From Ruminococcus sp. UBA4383 (GTDB lineage Bacteria > Bacillota > Clostridia > Oscillospirales > Ruminococcaceae), in assembly GCA_002389995.1 (NCBI GenBank), contig DGRR01000175.1, forward strand, positions 1 to 5,773: 5,773 nt of DNA, written 5' to 3'. Shown here one piece after another: positions 1 through 4,279 of this stretch (the first letter of the stretch is position 1; each line of letters opens with the position of its first letter). The notes under the pieces are model-generated. The model was not told where the DNA came from. It was given only the letters and a program-made list of their open reading frames with translations, and made no database searches. Position numbers and translations under genes: made by a program.

Positions 1-23
1 TTCAATTCCCGTCCGGGTCACCA
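1..23 (+). tRNA. tRNA 3' end, partial (probably tRNA-Glu)
   Basis: The window opens inside a tRNA gene. Positions 1-7 (TTCAATT) fit a T-loop, 8-12 (CCCGT) the 3' side of the T-stem, 13-19 (CCGGGTC) the 3' side of the acceptor stem, 20 is an A discriminator and 21-23 an encoded CCA. The 5' part is outside the window, so the anticodon cannot be read. An acceptor 3' strand ending GGGTC followed by A-CCA resembles Firmicute tRNA-Glu genes, but this identity is inferred. A terminator hairpin follows at once. The 3' end is repeated at 203-222, as expected when a tRNA gene serves as an integration site. Confidence 0.75.
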
Positions 24-25
24 AA
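6..25 (+). repeat. 20-nt direct repeat, copy 1 (tRNA 3' end, candidate att core)
   Basis: TTCCCGTCCGGGTCACCAAA lies here inside the tRNA 3' end and recurs exactly at 203-222. Tyrosine-recombinase elements commonly integrate at tRNA 3' ends and duplicate this part. Copy 1 is the functional tRNA end. No recombinase gene is visible to confirm the role. Confidence 0.6.
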
Positions 26-57
26 AAGAACAGCACCTTTGGGTGCTGTTTCTTTTT
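23..57 (+). terminator. Rho-independent terminator of the tRNA gene
   Basis: AACAGCACC (29-37) pairs perfectly with GGTGCTGTT (42-50) around a TTTG loop. The stem extends through an A-rich 5' side (23-28) and a T-rich 3' side (52-57) with one bulged T. Because A-run and T-run flank the stem it could also stop minus-strand transcription. It starts on the last base of the tRNA CCA. Confidence 0.85.
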
Positions 58-202
58 GCGGCGGGAATTGAACCCTAAGAGGGTCTGAGCGTTAATAAAA
101 CAGTCCGGGGGACTGTTTTTAGCGAAGAGCGGTGAAGGCGGGTACCGAAGGCGAAGCCTTGGGTCGCCGAGCCATCAGAAACCAACGAAGTGCAGTTTCT
201 GC
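58..202. other. Gene-free, highly structured spacer between two tRNA-end repeats
   Basis: No credible ORF is present. The stretch is a chain of hairpins: ACCCT/GGGT near 72-84; a very strong stem at 97-119; GGCG (137-140) with CGCC (165-168) enclosing AAGGC (148-152) with GCCTT (156-160); and CAGAAAC (176-182) with GTTTCTG (195-201). Its first bases, CGGGAATTGAA at 62-72, are the exact reverse complement of positions 1-11, so a tRNA T-arm-like sequence is mirrored across the terminator. It may be a repeat family or small non-autonomous unit of the host, or leftover attachment-site sequence. It could also be transcribed as a structured RNA. Nothing here decides between these. Confidence 0.5.
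97..120. terminator. Strong hairpin with flanking A/T runs (terminator-like)
   Basis: AAAACAGTCC (97-106) and GGACTGTTTT (110-119) form a perfect 10-bp stem with a GGG loop, followed by another T. The AAAA/TTTT ends make it terminator-like on both strands. It could act as a second barrier to read-through between the tRNA and the leftward mobilization operon. Confidence 0.6.
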
Positions 203-222
203 TTCCCGTCCGGGTCACCAAA
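203..222 (+). repeat. 20-nt direct repeat, copy 2 (candidate attachment site)
   Basis: This is an exact second copy of the tRNA 3' end at 6-25, including CCA, but the bases before it (TTTCTGC) do not continue the T-loop, so it is not a functional tRNA. It is a natural candidate for the left junction of the mobilizable element, or for the junction of a ~197-bp unit between the two copies. A further copy would be expected at the far right end of the element, beyond this window. Confidence 0.5.
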
Positions 223-230
223 CGGTATAT

Positions 231-276
231 ATCCGAACCTTGTACTGATTAGTAAAGGGTTCGGATTTACTGTTTT
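231..276 (+). terminator. Stem-loop followed by T-rich tract
   Basis: ATCCGAACC (231-239) pairs perfectly with GGTTCGGAT (258-266) around a long loop of about 18 nt. TTACTGTTTT follows. The T tract on the plus side suggests rightward termination, but the loop is longer than usual, so this could be another structured DNA or RNA element near the candidate element boundary. Confidence 0.45.
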
Positions 277-306
277 ATTATGCGATATGCATTATTAAAG
301 CAACTA

Positions 307-335
307 ACGGGAAGGCAGTACGCCTTCCCGTTTTT
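307..335. terminator. Terminator at the end of the leftward operon
   Basis: ACGGGAAGGC (307-316) and GCCTTCCCGT (322-331) form a perfect 10-bp stem with a five-base loop. A TTTTT tract follows on the plus strand. It sits directly after the stop codon of the small minus-strand gene at 337-495, so by position it closes the mobilization operon. On that strand the following tract is T-poor (TAGTTGCTTTAAT), so the best canonical orientation is plus and activity on minus is inferred. Confidence 0.65.
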
Positions 336-336
336 G

Positions 337-495
337 TTATTCCTTCTCTCTTTTAGCTTTTTCTTTCAGCCATTCCTGATACTCTTTCTGTCCTTCTTCG
401 CTTTCAAAGAATTCTTGTATATCGGGGAGGAAGCACCGAGCGAGTCTGTCGTATTCACTCATAGGAATGTTGAATTTTAACTTCTCTGTCGCCAT
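337..495 (-). CDS. Small charged hypothetical protein, 52 aa
   Basis: Reading leftwards from ATG at 495 gives a 52-residue protein starting MATEKLKFNIPMSEYDRLAR and ending in a lysine- and glutamate-rich helix (EEGQKEYQEWLKEKAKREKE). It has no signal peptide or membrane segment and looks like a soluble, mostly helical protein; I do not recognise its family. It is the last gene of the leftward mobilization block, 38 nt after the 534-689 gene and directly before a terminator hairpin, which supports a real co-transcribed gene. The Shine-Dalgarno site is weak (AAAG about 14 nt upstream). An in-frame stop lies just upstream, so the start is this ATG, the TTG four codons before it, or ATG at residue 12. 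The plus-strand frame across the same bases is a phenylalanine- and leucine-rich shadow. It may be an accessory mobilization or regulatory factor, but this is unproven. Confidence 0.6.
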   Translation of the reverse strand: MATEKLKFNIPMSEYDRLARCFLPDIQEFFESEEGQKEYQEWLKEKAKREKE

Positions 496-533
496 AAGGC
501 AACACAAACTTTATTTGATTTTATATCACCGTC

Positions 534-689
534 CTATTCTTGGTTTTTAACAGCCGTTTTCAACTGTTCAAGAACGTCCTCGTCATTTTGCCAGAGGTGC
601 TGAAGAAATGTGAATTCTTCGTCATCTTCATCACTCAGAAACGGAATAAATATTTCTTCAAATGCTTCGGGTTTGTAATCATTATTCAA
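534..689 (-). CDS. Small acidic hypothetical protein, 51 aa
   Basis: The frame stays open up to a TTG at 728, but the best start is the TTG at 689. AGGAG (complement of 701-705) lies 11 nt before it, while the upstream TTG has no such site. The protein would read (M)NNDYKPEAFEEIFIPFLSD and continue with a strongly acidic stretch (SDEDDEEF), then a helix ending LKTAVKNQE. No membrane segment, cysteine cluster or recognised domain is visible. It lies about 60 nt downstream of the relaxase stop and upstream of the 52-aa gene, all on the same strand, so it is probably co-transcribed with the mobilization genes. The acidity could suit a protein partner or DNA mimic, but this is speculation. The use of TTG makes the exact N-terminus uncertain. 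Confidence 0.5.
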   Translation of the reverse strand: MNNDYKPEAFEEIFIPFLSDEDDEEFTFLQHLWQNDEDVLEQLKTAVKNQE

Positions 690-748
690 TTGTGTTATTT
701 CTCCTATTCTACCTGCCCCGTATCTCAACGGGACAGGATTTTTTAGTT

Positions 749-2101
749 TTACATTGACTGCTCAAATCCGTTGTCTTCGTCCTCGATTTTCTGACCGTGA
801 GCGAGCCTTTTTTCTTTTTCTTTTTGCGATAGCCGTGCATGTTTTCTGCGCGACATTTTTTCTTGGTTATCTATCATTTCGAAAAGATTTCCCACAAAAT
901 ATAAACTGTCAGAAAGAGCACCTGAACTCCTGTAGGTATTCCAATCAAAAGCGGTATTAACCTCTTCCTGATATCCGCCGTTGTATTCTCCAGTTCCGTT
1001 ATCTTCGAAGCAAAGTCGTCTGTCTTCTTCCCAGCCTGTGTGCAGAAGCCGTCCGCTGCTGTCTTTATATCCGTTATCGCATCTGTAGACGCGTCTTTCA
1101 CTGCCGTCTTCAGGTCTTCCTGTTGCCGGTCTACCTTTTCGCTTAGCGTTAACAGCGTAGTTTGCCCCGCGCTGGATTTGGCGAACTTGTATATCTCGTC
1201 CAGCTGTTCCGACTGCGTAGCCTGCAGTTTGAGAAGAGCTTCCCATTTGTCCGTAGATACGACCGTCATTTTGACCGCCGATTCCAGCTCGTTTTGCAGC
1301 TTGGCGTTCTGCTTCTTCAAGCTTTCGTATTTGGAATTCATACTCCATCTCCTCCTTCCTGTATTTTTCTTCGTGCAATTTACTGTCACGGCATTTCATA
1401 CCGTTAGGACAGGTGTAGGTAATGTTTTTCCTGTCTTTTGTCCATCTGACCTTATAGCCGTGCTTTTTCATAAATTCAAAGAATTCGTTTTTGTTTTTGC
1501 ACTTTTTCATTGCCGTATCAACAGCGAACATCAATTCAAATTTCCAGCTTTCGCCTTTTTCCGCGGCGCGTAATTCGCCCTGAGTTAATCCGGTTGGCTT
1601 TTTGTAATCATAGGGCTCGAGAACCTTTACTCCGTGCTTCATGCAAATATCATCGCTCAGTTTTCTCAGGTGTTTCAGCGTCTGAGGACTTTGCCGCAGC
1701 CGTTTGCCCGTTTCCGTATTTATCGGGCTGATGATAAAATGAGAGTGAAGATGGTCGCGGTCAATATGAGTAGCGACAACTACCTCATAACCTTCCCATG
1801 CCTGTTCCGCAAACTCCAGAGCTATGGCGTGAACTTCATCAGCAGTTATATCATCCTTCGAATCAAACGACTGAATATACTGATAGAAGAAACGCTCTTT
1901 ACCGTTTGTACCCTGAAACGGATATGCGCTTCGCGTCAGCATCATTTCGTTGTATGCATTAAGCCCGTTGCAATTAATTCCGCTAACGTAACGCATACCG
2001 TTTTCGGCAAGAGTTTTCTTTTCCTGAGTAACGTAATCAATCGTTTTTGAAAGAGCTGTTTTACTTTGATGTGAGTTTTTTACAAATTTCACAATTGGCA
2101 T
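749..2101 (-). CDS. MOBP-type relaxase (mobilization nuclease, VirD2/MobA-like)
   Basis: A 450-aa DNA-nicking relaxase that should cut one strand at oriT, stay bound to the 5' end through a tyrosine and pilot the strand into a recipient. The nuclease domain fills about residues 1-165. The metal-binding histidine motif HIDRDHLHSH at 112-121 (H112, D114, H117, H119, H121) is intact. The probable catalytic tyrosine is Y23 in the context TIDYVTQEKKT, the position usual for MOBP enzymes. Residues 172-250 look like a lysine-rich accessory domain. Residues 265-400 are rich in G, R, Q and S and look disordered, followed by a basic tail near 415-435. The start is ATG with AGGAG seven bases upstream, and it overlaps the end of mobC by 41 nt, indicating translational coupling. 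The low-complexity stretch coincides with a second gene in another frame (874-1341). Length is ordinary for the family. The relaxase assignment is secure; the subfamily is not. Confidence 0.93.
   Translation of the reverse strand: MPIVKFVKNSHQSKTALSKTIDYVTQEKKTLAENGMRYVSGINCNGLNAYNEMMLTRSAYPFQGTNGKERFFYQYIQSFDSKDDITADEVHAIALEFAEQAWEGYEVVVATHIDRDHLHSHFIISPINTETGKRLRQSPQTLKHLRKLSDDICMKHGVKVLEPYDYKKPTGLTQGELRAAEKGESWKFELMFAVDTAMKKCKNKNEFFEFMKKHGYKVRWTKDRKNITYTCPNGMKCRDSKLHEEKYRKEEMEYEFQIRKLEEAERQAAKRAGIGGQNDGRIYGQMGSSSQTAGYAVGTAGRDIQVRQIQRGANYAVNAKRKGRPATGRPEDGSERRVYRCDNGYKDSSGRLLHTGWEEDRRLCFEDNGTGEYNGGYQEEVNTAFDWNTYRSSGALSDSLYFVGNLFEMIDNQEKMSRRKHARLSQKEKEKRLAHGQKIEDEDNGFEQSM
874..1341 (-). CDS. 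Overlapping MobB-like coiled-coil membrane protein inside the relaxase gene
   Basis: A complete 155-aa gene nested in the relaxase gene, same strand but a different frame, covering relaxase residues about 254-410. ATG at 1341 is preceded by AGGAGG (complement of 1351-1356) at the ideal 9-nt spacing. The protein starts MNSKYESLKKQNAKLQNELE. It has a coiled-coil-prone region at 1-25, a long helical, threonine- and alanine-rich central part (about 45-125), and a hydrophobic segment at about 128-151 (from RLIPLLIGIP to VYILW) ending EIFSK. This is a cytoplasmic coiled coil with a C-terminal membrane anchor. Small mobilizable plasmids such as ColE1 (mbeB, mbeD) and pC221 (mobB) also encode accessory mobilization proteins out of frame within the relaxase gene, so a MobB-like role tying the relaxosome to the membrane or coupling protein is the best inference. 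I see no recognisable family motif. In this interval the relaxase frame is low complexity while this frame looks like a folded protein. Confidence 0.82.
   Translation of the reverse strand: MNSKYESLKKQNAKLQNELESAVKMTVVSTDKWEALLKLQATQSEQLDEIYKFAKSSAGQTTLLTLSEKVDRQQEDLKTAVKDASTDAITDIKTAADGFCTQAGKKTDDFASKITELENTTADIRKRLIPLLIGIPTGVQVLFLTVYILWEIFSK
1351..1356 (-). promoter_or_regulatory. Shine-Dalgarno site of the nested gene
   Basis: On the minus strand this reads AGGAGG within GGAAGGAGGAG, nine bases before the ATG at 1341. It lies inside relaxase codons (around KYRKEEMEYE). A full anti-SD match at ideal spacing within another coding sequence is the main argument that the nested gene is translated. 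Confidence 0.8.
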
Positions 2102-2417
2102 CGGCTATCTCCTGAAGGATTGAAATTATTTCTGTCTGATTACTGATGACCTCGTCGAAGTTATATGACCTTACAGCGCCGCTGTTAATCTTCCTGGCTA
2201 TCTGATTAATGTTATTACCCATCTTTTTCATTTCGCTTACCGCAGGTTTTAAATCCTCGGGCACAACAATCAAAACATTATTCGTTGCCGTAACGATATA
2301 CTCAGTTAAATTCATTTTTGCTTTCTGCGCCTTTTCAGCAATCTGCTGCTTTTCCTTTTCCGTAAGTCTTACGGTTAAAGTGATATTGCGTTTTCTGTTT
2401 TCGCTAATGGTTATCAT
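2061..2417 (-). CDS. mobC: MobC-family relaxosome accessory protein
   Basis: A protein of about 118 aa of the bacterial mobilization MobC family, which binds oriT and helps the relaxase reach the nic site. The N-terminal part (NITLTVRLTEKEKQQIAEKAQKA, from residue 11) looks like a ribbon-helix-helix DNA-binding domain. The C-terminal half carries the family hallmark GNNINQIARKINSG (residues 67-80), and a helical tail ends CEICKKLTSK. The stop lies 41 nt inside the relaxase gene, so the two are coupled. The start is uncertain. The ATG used here directly abuts the Shine-Dalgarno AGGAG (complement of 2418-2422) with no spacer. The same site is ideally spaced (9 nt) for the ATT at 2408, which would give the N-terminus (M)SENRKRN. 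The frame extends upstream to 2498, but that part runs through hairpins of the oriT candidate and is unlikely to be coding. The candidate oriT lies directly upstream. Confidence 0.9.
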   Translation of the reverse strand: MITISENRKRNITLTVRLTEKEKQQIAEKAQKAKMNLTEYIVTATNNVLIVVPEDLKPAVSEMKKMGNNINQIARKINSGAVRSYNFDEVISNQTEIISILQEIADANCEICKKLTSK

Positions 2418-2422
2418 CTCCT
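2418..2422 (-). promoter_or_regulatory. Shine-Dalgarno site that puts the mobC start in doubt
   Basis: The minus strand reads TTAAGGAG and then ATGATAACCATT. The AGGAG touches the ATG directly, which ribosomes do not normally use, but lies 9 nt before an in-frame ATT. Either a rare ATT start is used, or initiation relies on coupling or on another site. Confidence 0.6.
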
Positions 2423-2435
2423 TAAAAAGTGGGTT

Positions 2436-2506
2436 CGGGCTTCCGCCCGTAAAATCGTGCCCGGTGGATAGCCGGGCGCTCTGCTTTGCCTCAGCCAAAG
2501 GCTGAG
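2436..2506 (-). other. Candidate origin of transfer (oriT): three hairpins upstream of mobC
   Basis: Three perfect inverted repeats lie side by side. Given on the plus strand they are CGGGC/GCCCG (2436-2440 with 2445-2449), GCCCGG/CCGGGC (2459-2464 with 2472-2477) and CTCAGCC/GGCTGAG (2490-2496 with 2500-2506). MOBP oriT sites usually sit directly upstream of mobC or the relaxase gene and contain inverted repeats next to the nic site, so position and structure fit. On the minus strand the middle loop reads CTATCCA, which shares TATCC with the IncP-type nic region, but this is too short to assign nic. It lies in the 190-bp gap between the winged-helix gene and mobC. A transcription attenuator or regulatory leader for mobC is the alternative. 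Confidence 0.5.
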
Positions 2507-2607
2507 AATCGAGAAAAATTCAAGAGGGAGAAATGAATTCGGAAGCTTTGATTTGCTATAATTACCGGATACTTTTTTATTGATTTTGTTAAGGTTTTAA
2601 ACCACAC

Positions 2608-2916
2608 CTACCATATTTTATTTATAGTGTAGATGTTTGAGAGTCTGTTGCCGGTGTTGTAATCGAATCTGTGTGTAACGGAAATCAAACCGTTGTCTTC
2701 AAGCACCCTGAGTGCTTCGTCAACCGTAGGCTCGGTCATGCGGCAGTTTTTTGCAATGGTGCTTCTTGAAGGATAACATTTGAATGTTTTCATATCCGAA
2801 CGGTAGAACAGATAACAGTACACAGCGAAGTCTCTCGCCTTCAGTTTTTCTTCATATATACAGTTAGGTACGATGAAAAAATTGCCCGAAGGAAATTTTT
2901 TGTTACTATGAATCAT
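2608..2916 (-). CDS. Winged helix-turn-helix DNA-binding protein (HTH_36-like), 102 aa
   Basis: A small DNA-binding protein. After an N-terminal strand (residues 10-18, GNFFIVPNC), the segment from ARDF (27) to HRF (84) matches the pattern of winged-helix domains in plasmid and phage regulators: helix ARDFAVYCYLFYRS, then PSRSTIAKNCRMTEPTVDEALRVLEDNGLI, in which the HTH lies at about 49-78, then a beta wing ending near NRLSNIYTINKIW. No second domain is present. ATG has a good Shine-Dalgarno site (AAAGGA, 8 nt upstream). It is the first gene of the leftward block, divergent from the DUF6076-like operon with a 214-bp control region between, so it may regulate itself, the mobilization genes and the divergent operon. 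A role as a minimal replication-initiator relative is possible, since such proteins share the fold, but the protein is short for that. Confidence 0.8.
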   Translation of the reverse strand: MIHSNKKFPSGNFFIVPNCIYEEKLKARDFAVYCYLFYRSDMKTFKCYPSRSTIAKNCRMTEPTVDEALRVLEDNGLISVTHRFDYNTGNRLSNIYTINKIW

Positions 2917-2948
2917 TGCCGTTTCCTTTCGATATATTTGTTTTTATT

Positions 2949-3004
2949 ACGGAAGGCTGACCTGAAAGAAGCAAGCGATGGCAACCTGCTTCTCTCCCTT
3001 CCGT
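2949..3004. promoter_or_regulatory. Nested stem-loop upstream of the winged-helix gene
   Basis: ACGGAAGG (2949-2956) pairs with CCTTCCGT (2997-3004), and inside it AGAAGCA (2967-2973) pairs with TGCTTCT (2987-2993). All pairs are exact. It lies about 32 nt upstream of the winged-helix start codon. It may be a leader RNA structure, an operator, or a cruciform used by the element. No terminator-like U tract is present on either side. Confidence 0.45.
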
Positions 3005-3027
3005 TATATAAATGTCAAAGATTTTCC

Positions 3028-3082
3028 CAATCACAGAAAAGGGCGTGACCGTCCAAATATCTGTACAGAAAAAGTGTGATTG
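3028..3082. promoter_or_regulatory. Operator-like inverted repeats in the divergent control region
   Basis: CAATCACA (3028-3035) and its exact reverse complement TGTGATTG (3075-3082) flank a perfect 10-bp palindrome TCTGTACAGA (3060-3069). An imperfect direct repeat, ACAGAAAAGGGCGTGA and ACAGAAAAAGTGTGA, also runs through it. The block ends right at the -35 of the plus-strand promoter. This is the arrangement expected for repressor or activator binding, and the neighbouring winged-helix protein is the obvious candidate ligand, by inference only. Confidence 0.45.
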
Positions 3083-3112
3083 TTGCTTTTGGAAATCTCG
3101 GCGTGATATACT
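3083..3112 (+). promoter_or_regulatory. Promoter of the DUF6076-like / sigma-like operon
   Basis: TTGCTT (3083-3088) and TATACT (3107-3112) are 18 bp apart, and TGA before the -10 makes an extended -10 (TGATATACT). Transcription would start near 3119, only about 12 nt before the ATG at 3131 and right at the Shine-Dalgarno, so the leader would be very short. Confidence 0.55.
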
Positions 3113-3130
3113 CAAAGTGGAGGTGATTAT

Positions 3131-4279
3131 ATGGTTTATATTGAGAGAGATGAAGTAGGAATCTACAATCCAACCTATTTTTCAATTGACATTATTGACG
3201 ACTATTTTATGATGGGCGGAAAGAAATATATCCTCGGTCAGTTCATAGCAGACGTTGCCAATTTGTCTGCGGAATATATCAAAGGTTTATTAAGATTAAC
3301 CGTCCGCCTGTTTGAGAATTATTCCGAAATACAAGTTGCCGGAGGATACGTAAGAGATAACTTTATTAAGGCAAAAGAACAGGCAAACGAAATCATAAAT
3401 TATCTTCAGGATACTGCACCGTTTTGTTATTACAACGTCGACCAGGTAAGAGAATTATTAGAAAAATACTTCTGCAGCAGCAGTTATGAAAGATATGATT
3501 CTCTTGAAACAACAGAAGATATTTCTCTGCTTGATGATGCAAACCAACTCCTGAAAAGTGTTTGCTATATAGGTAACGATATCGCTAATTTTAATCATGT
3601 AATCATCAATTTTACCGAGTTCATTATGATGGGTAATTCAAGAAAAAAGGACAGTTTAGCGATAGACGCATTTACGTTTTTCTCAAGCGAAAAATATATG
3701 CAGTTTTTTGAGCAGGCTAATGCAATTCCGTTCATGGCGGGAGTCAATCTCAGACCGTGGGTTACGCAGGTCCCCGTTGCTCTTCCTGACTTTGAAACCG
3801 ACAGCGTCGCCATCGCCCGCCGACTGTATTTCACACGCTTTATGGATTTTCTGATTACGGAATTATTCGAAGCTTTGAGTCGAGGTCACTATATTTGGAA
3901 ATGCGGAGTATGTGGCAAGTATTTCTTAATGACTACGGCGCATAATCAGCTGTACTGTTCAACCGTTAATGAAGAGTACGGCGTTCCATGTACGAACATT
4001 GCCAGAAATCGCAGGAAGGTTAAACTTGAATACAAGCCTGAAAGCCGCAAGGATACGCCTCAATATATTCTTCGTAAAAAGCGCCTAAACTCTGTCCGAA
4101 AAAACAAAAGCCTGGGCAAATACAGCGACGCCGTATCAGCCGAGGCAAAGAAGATTATTGACCGGAACTATGAGAGAGCCCAGTTTGATTTTGATTATTC
4201 AGAGAAAGAATACGAGGCGGATATGAACCTGAAAAAGATATATGAAGAGGCAATTAAAAATGTGGATGCCCGAATTTGA
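3131..4279 (+). CDS. DUF6076-like protein with CGNR-type four-cysteine zinc-finger motif
   Basis: A 382-aa soluble protein of unknown function. The first 240 residues are mostly helical with no motif I can name. At 256-292 it has W-K-C-x2-C-x4-F, then YCS and later PCTNIA. C258, C261, C276 and C287 should bind one zinc ion. The pattern W..C..C...F......YC....C.N.A.R resembles the CGNR zinc finger and the cysteine region of DUF6076 proteins common in Clostridia, so I assign it there tentatively. A very basic stretch follows (about 292-330, RNRRKVKLEYKPESRKDTP and onwards), then a charged helical C-terminus. Zinc finger plus basic tail suggests nucleic-acid binding. ATG at 3131 has an excellent Shine-Dalgarno site (GGAGG, 7 nt). 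The 3' end overlaps the sigma-like gene by 20 nt, so the two products probably work together. The biochemical role is not known. Confidence 0.8.
   Translation: MVYIERDEVGIYNPTYFSIDIIDDYFMMGGKKYILGQFIADVANLSAEYIKGLLRLTVRLFENYSEIQVAGGYVRDNFIKAKEQANEIINYLQDTAPFCYYNVDQVRELLEKYFCSSSYERYDSLETTEDISLLDDANQLLKSVCYIGNDIANFNHVIINFTEFIMMGNSRKKDSLAIDAFTFFSSEKYMQFFEQANAIPFMAGVNLRPWVTQVPVALPDFETDSVAIARRLYFTRFMDFLITELFEALSRGHYIWKCGVCGKYFLMTTAHNQLYCSTVNEEYGVPCTNIARNRRKVKLEYKPESRKDTPQYILRKKRLNSVRKNKSLGKYSDAVSAEAKKIIDRNYERAQFDFDYSEKEYEADMNLKKIYEEAIKNVDARI

Noticed and set aside
203..222. Second tRNA gene
   Set aside because: Only the 3' T-stem, acceptor strand and CCA are present; there is no T-loop, anticodon arm or D arm before it.
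280..480. Plus-strand frame giving a very hydrophobic 66-aa peptide
   Set aside because: It is the complement of a lysine- and glutamate-rich minus-strand gene (337-495), which produces F/L-rich antisense. It also runs through a terminator hairpin.
1040..1573. Long plus-strand open frame (177 codons) opposite the relaxase
   Set aside because: Its translation is rich in F, S, C and A and has no domain. It is antisense to two well-supported minus-strand genes and lacks a Shine-Dalgarno site, so it is a shadow frame.
2418..2498. Upstream extension of mobC to a TTG at 2498
   Set aside because: The extra 27 residues are encoded by the three hairpins of the oriT candidate, and the good Shine-Dalgarno site lies downstream of them.
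2209..2505. Plus-strand 98-aa hydrophobic frame opposite mobC
   Set aside because: It is antisense to a clear MobC family protein and has the S/F/L-rich composition typical of shadow frames.
2557..2562. Perfect TATAAT on the plus strand
   Set aside because: No matching -35 at proper spacing, and no plus-strand gene follows; the next 350 bp are the antisense of the winged-helix gene.
3013..3018. Consensus -35 (TTGACA) on the minus strand for the winged-helix gene
   Set aside because: No acceptable -10 lies 16-18 bp downstream; TATATAAC is only about three bases away. The real promoter could not be placed with confidence.
2906..3115. Minus-strand 69-aa frame in the divergent control region
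   Set aside because: It covers palindromes and the plus-strand promoter, overlaps the winged-helix start, has no good ribosome site, and its translation has no recognisable pattern.
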